From positions 1 to 5,618 of the forward strand of contig JAESUI010000231.1 in the NCBI GenBank assembly GCA_016763135.1: a DNA stretch of 5,618 nt, in the 5' to 3' direction. Positions within the stretch are counted from its first letter, which is position 1. Each line of letters begins with the position of its first letter. Both the position numbers and the translations under genes were made by a program. Under the pieces are notes generated by a model that worked only from the letters and a program-made list of their open reading frames with translations, was not told where the DNA came from and searched no databases. Below, one piece after another: positions 4,639 through 5,618 of this stretch. Origin of the DNA: Flavobacteriales bacterium (lineage in GTDB: Bacteria > Bacteroidota > Bacteroidia > Flavobacteriales_E > Vicingaceae).

Positions 4639-5618
4639 TTAATTAGTAGAGCAACCATCCATATTGGTTATCTCTACTTTTTTAGTTGGATCTAATTTTT
4701 CGTTTCGGTTATTTACTTCGGTAATCACATTATCAGCAAACATATTAAATGCAATTGCTTGAGTAGATGTTTCTTGTAAAATGGCTGGTCTTCCAGCATC
4801 ACCAGCTTCTCTGATGCTTTGTATTAATGGAATTTCACCTAATAGTGGAAGATTATTTTCTTTAGCTAAACTTTTTAAGCCGTCTTTTCCAAAAATGTAA
4901 TATTTATTTTCTGGCAATTCTTCTGGTGTGAAATAAGCCATATTTTCTATCATTCCTAAAATAGGGACATTAATTTGTTCAAGGCTAAACATTCCAATTG
5001 CTTTACGAGCGTCAATTAATGCTACTTTTTGTGGTGTACTTACAATTATTGCACCTGTAACAGGAACAGTTTGTACTAATGAAAGATGAATATCTCCAGT
5101 TCCAGGAGGTAAATCAATCAACATATAATCAAGTTCTCCCCAATCAGCTTCAGTAAAAAGTTGAGTTAATGCTCTTGTTGCCATTGGCCCTCTCCATACA
5201 ACAGCTTGATCTGTATTTGCAAAAAAACCAATGGATAATAGCTTTACACCATGACTTTCTACTGGTTTAATAAGATTCCTTCCATTTTTCTCAATAGGCA
5301 TTGGTTTTTCGTTTTCTACATCAAACATTAATGGCATAGAAGGCCCATAAATATCAGCATCTACTAAGCCTACTTTATATCCTCTTTGGGCTAAAGCAAT
5401 TGCTAAATTTGCAGTAATAGTAGATTTTCCAACACCACCTTTTCCAGATGCAATTGCAATAATGTTTTTTACATTAGGCAAAGGGTTCTTGCTTTTAGGA
5501 GGTTCAGGAGCTTTTGGGATCGCAGAAATAGTTACATCAAGCTCTACTTTAGTTTCTAAAATACGGTTAAGGTGTAATTCACAAGCTTCAATAACTCGTT
5601 TTTTATTATGCATTGCAG
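4639..5618 (-). CDS. Mrp/ApbC-family Fe-S cluster carrier P-loop ATPase (5' end outside window)
   Basis: This cytoplasmic ATPase of the Mrp/NBP35 family carries and inserts iron-sulfur clusters. Counting residues from the first Met in the window (5613), the deviant Walker A motif GKGGVGKST is at 57-65, VDADIYGPSMP at 84-94, RGPMATRAL at 141-149 and the Walker B region IDLPPGTGD at 166-174. That Met is probably internal. The frame stays open to the window edge, and residues 1-30 (HNKKRVIEACELHLNRIL and following) look like the last part of the MIP18/DUF59 domain that precedes the ATPase in full-length homologues; roughly 40-50 residues are likely missing. Where E. coli Mrp has a CxxC motif after ENM, this protein has ENMAYFTPEELPENKYY with no cysteine, which I recall as usual in Bacteroidota. 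The C-terminal tail has a lone Cys near the end (residue 321). It is followed by nfu 29 bases downstream, and the pair fits one Fe-S maturation operon. The family assignment is firm; the true start is unseen. Confidence 0.93.
   Translation of the reverse strand, partial: AMHNKKRVIEACELHLNRILETKVELDVTISAIPKAPEPPKSKNPLPNVKNIIAIASGKGGVGKSTITANLAIALAQRGYKVGLVDADIYGPSMPLMFDVENEKPMPIEKNGRNLIKPVESHGVKLLSIGFFANTDQAVVWRGPMATRALTQLFTEADWGELDYMLIDLPPGTGDIHLSLVQTVPVTGAIIVSTPQKVALIDARKAIGMFSLEQINVPILGMIENMAYFTPEELPENKYYIFGKDGLKSLAKENNLPLLGEIPLIQSIREAGDAGRPAILQETSTQAIAFNMFADNVITEVNNRNEKLDPTKKVEITNMDGCSTN

Noticed and set aside
5611..5613. ATG at the right edge as the true start of the Mrp protein
   Set aside because: The frame remains open to the window edge, and the following residues resemble the middle of the N-terminal MIP18/DUF59 domain, so this Met is most likely internal.

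Overview
The window reads as a low-GC Bacteroidota chromosome segment, probably from the flavobacterial side of the phylum, joined at its left end to about 740 bases of a different kind of DNA. The Bacteroidota assignment rests on four things: a secreted PKD-repeat protein with a type IX secretion (T9SS) type B sorting domain, a GpsA and an Mrp with the sequence style of that phylum, promoter-like TAnnTTTG boxes, and no Shine-Dalgarno sequences before the genes right of about position 740. The species cannot be named from the sequence.

Left part (1 to about 740). Hand counts of sampled 60-base lines give roughly 43-50% GC here, against roughly 28-40% further right. It holds the 3' end of one gene (stop at 153-155) and a second gene (177-758) preceded by a textbook Shine-Dalgarno sequence. 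I cannot assign a function to either. Base composition and ribosome binding site look proteobacterial. Around 735-745 this DNA meets a minus-strand gene start (ATG at 891-893) typical of a Bacteroidota hypothetical family; that gene keeps only about 52 codons. The join is either a real insertion or rearrangement, or an assembly chimera. It is the most notable thing in the window.

Middle part (about 894-3359). A Bacteroidota-type promoter at 978-1009 precedes a 750-residue secreted protein (ATG at 1033) with a signal peptide, a beta-rich N-terminal module, an Ig-like segment, four PKD repeats and a T9SS C-terminal domain. The short spacer after it holds a hairpin or dyad and a perfect -7 box only seven bases before gpsA.

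Right part (3360-5618). gpsA (glycerol-3-phosphate dehydrogenase, phospholipid precursor synthesis) runs left to right. It meets, tail to tail, a minus-strand pair for iron-sulfur cluster handling: an mrp/apbC-type P-loop ATPase (5' end outside the window), then 29 bases later a small Nfu-type scaffold protein. The gpsA and nfu stop codons share a TTAA palindrome.

I see no tRNA, rRNA, CRISPR array or complete insertion sequence. I do not find a new multi-gene system. The unexplained material is the two-gene fragment at the left end.
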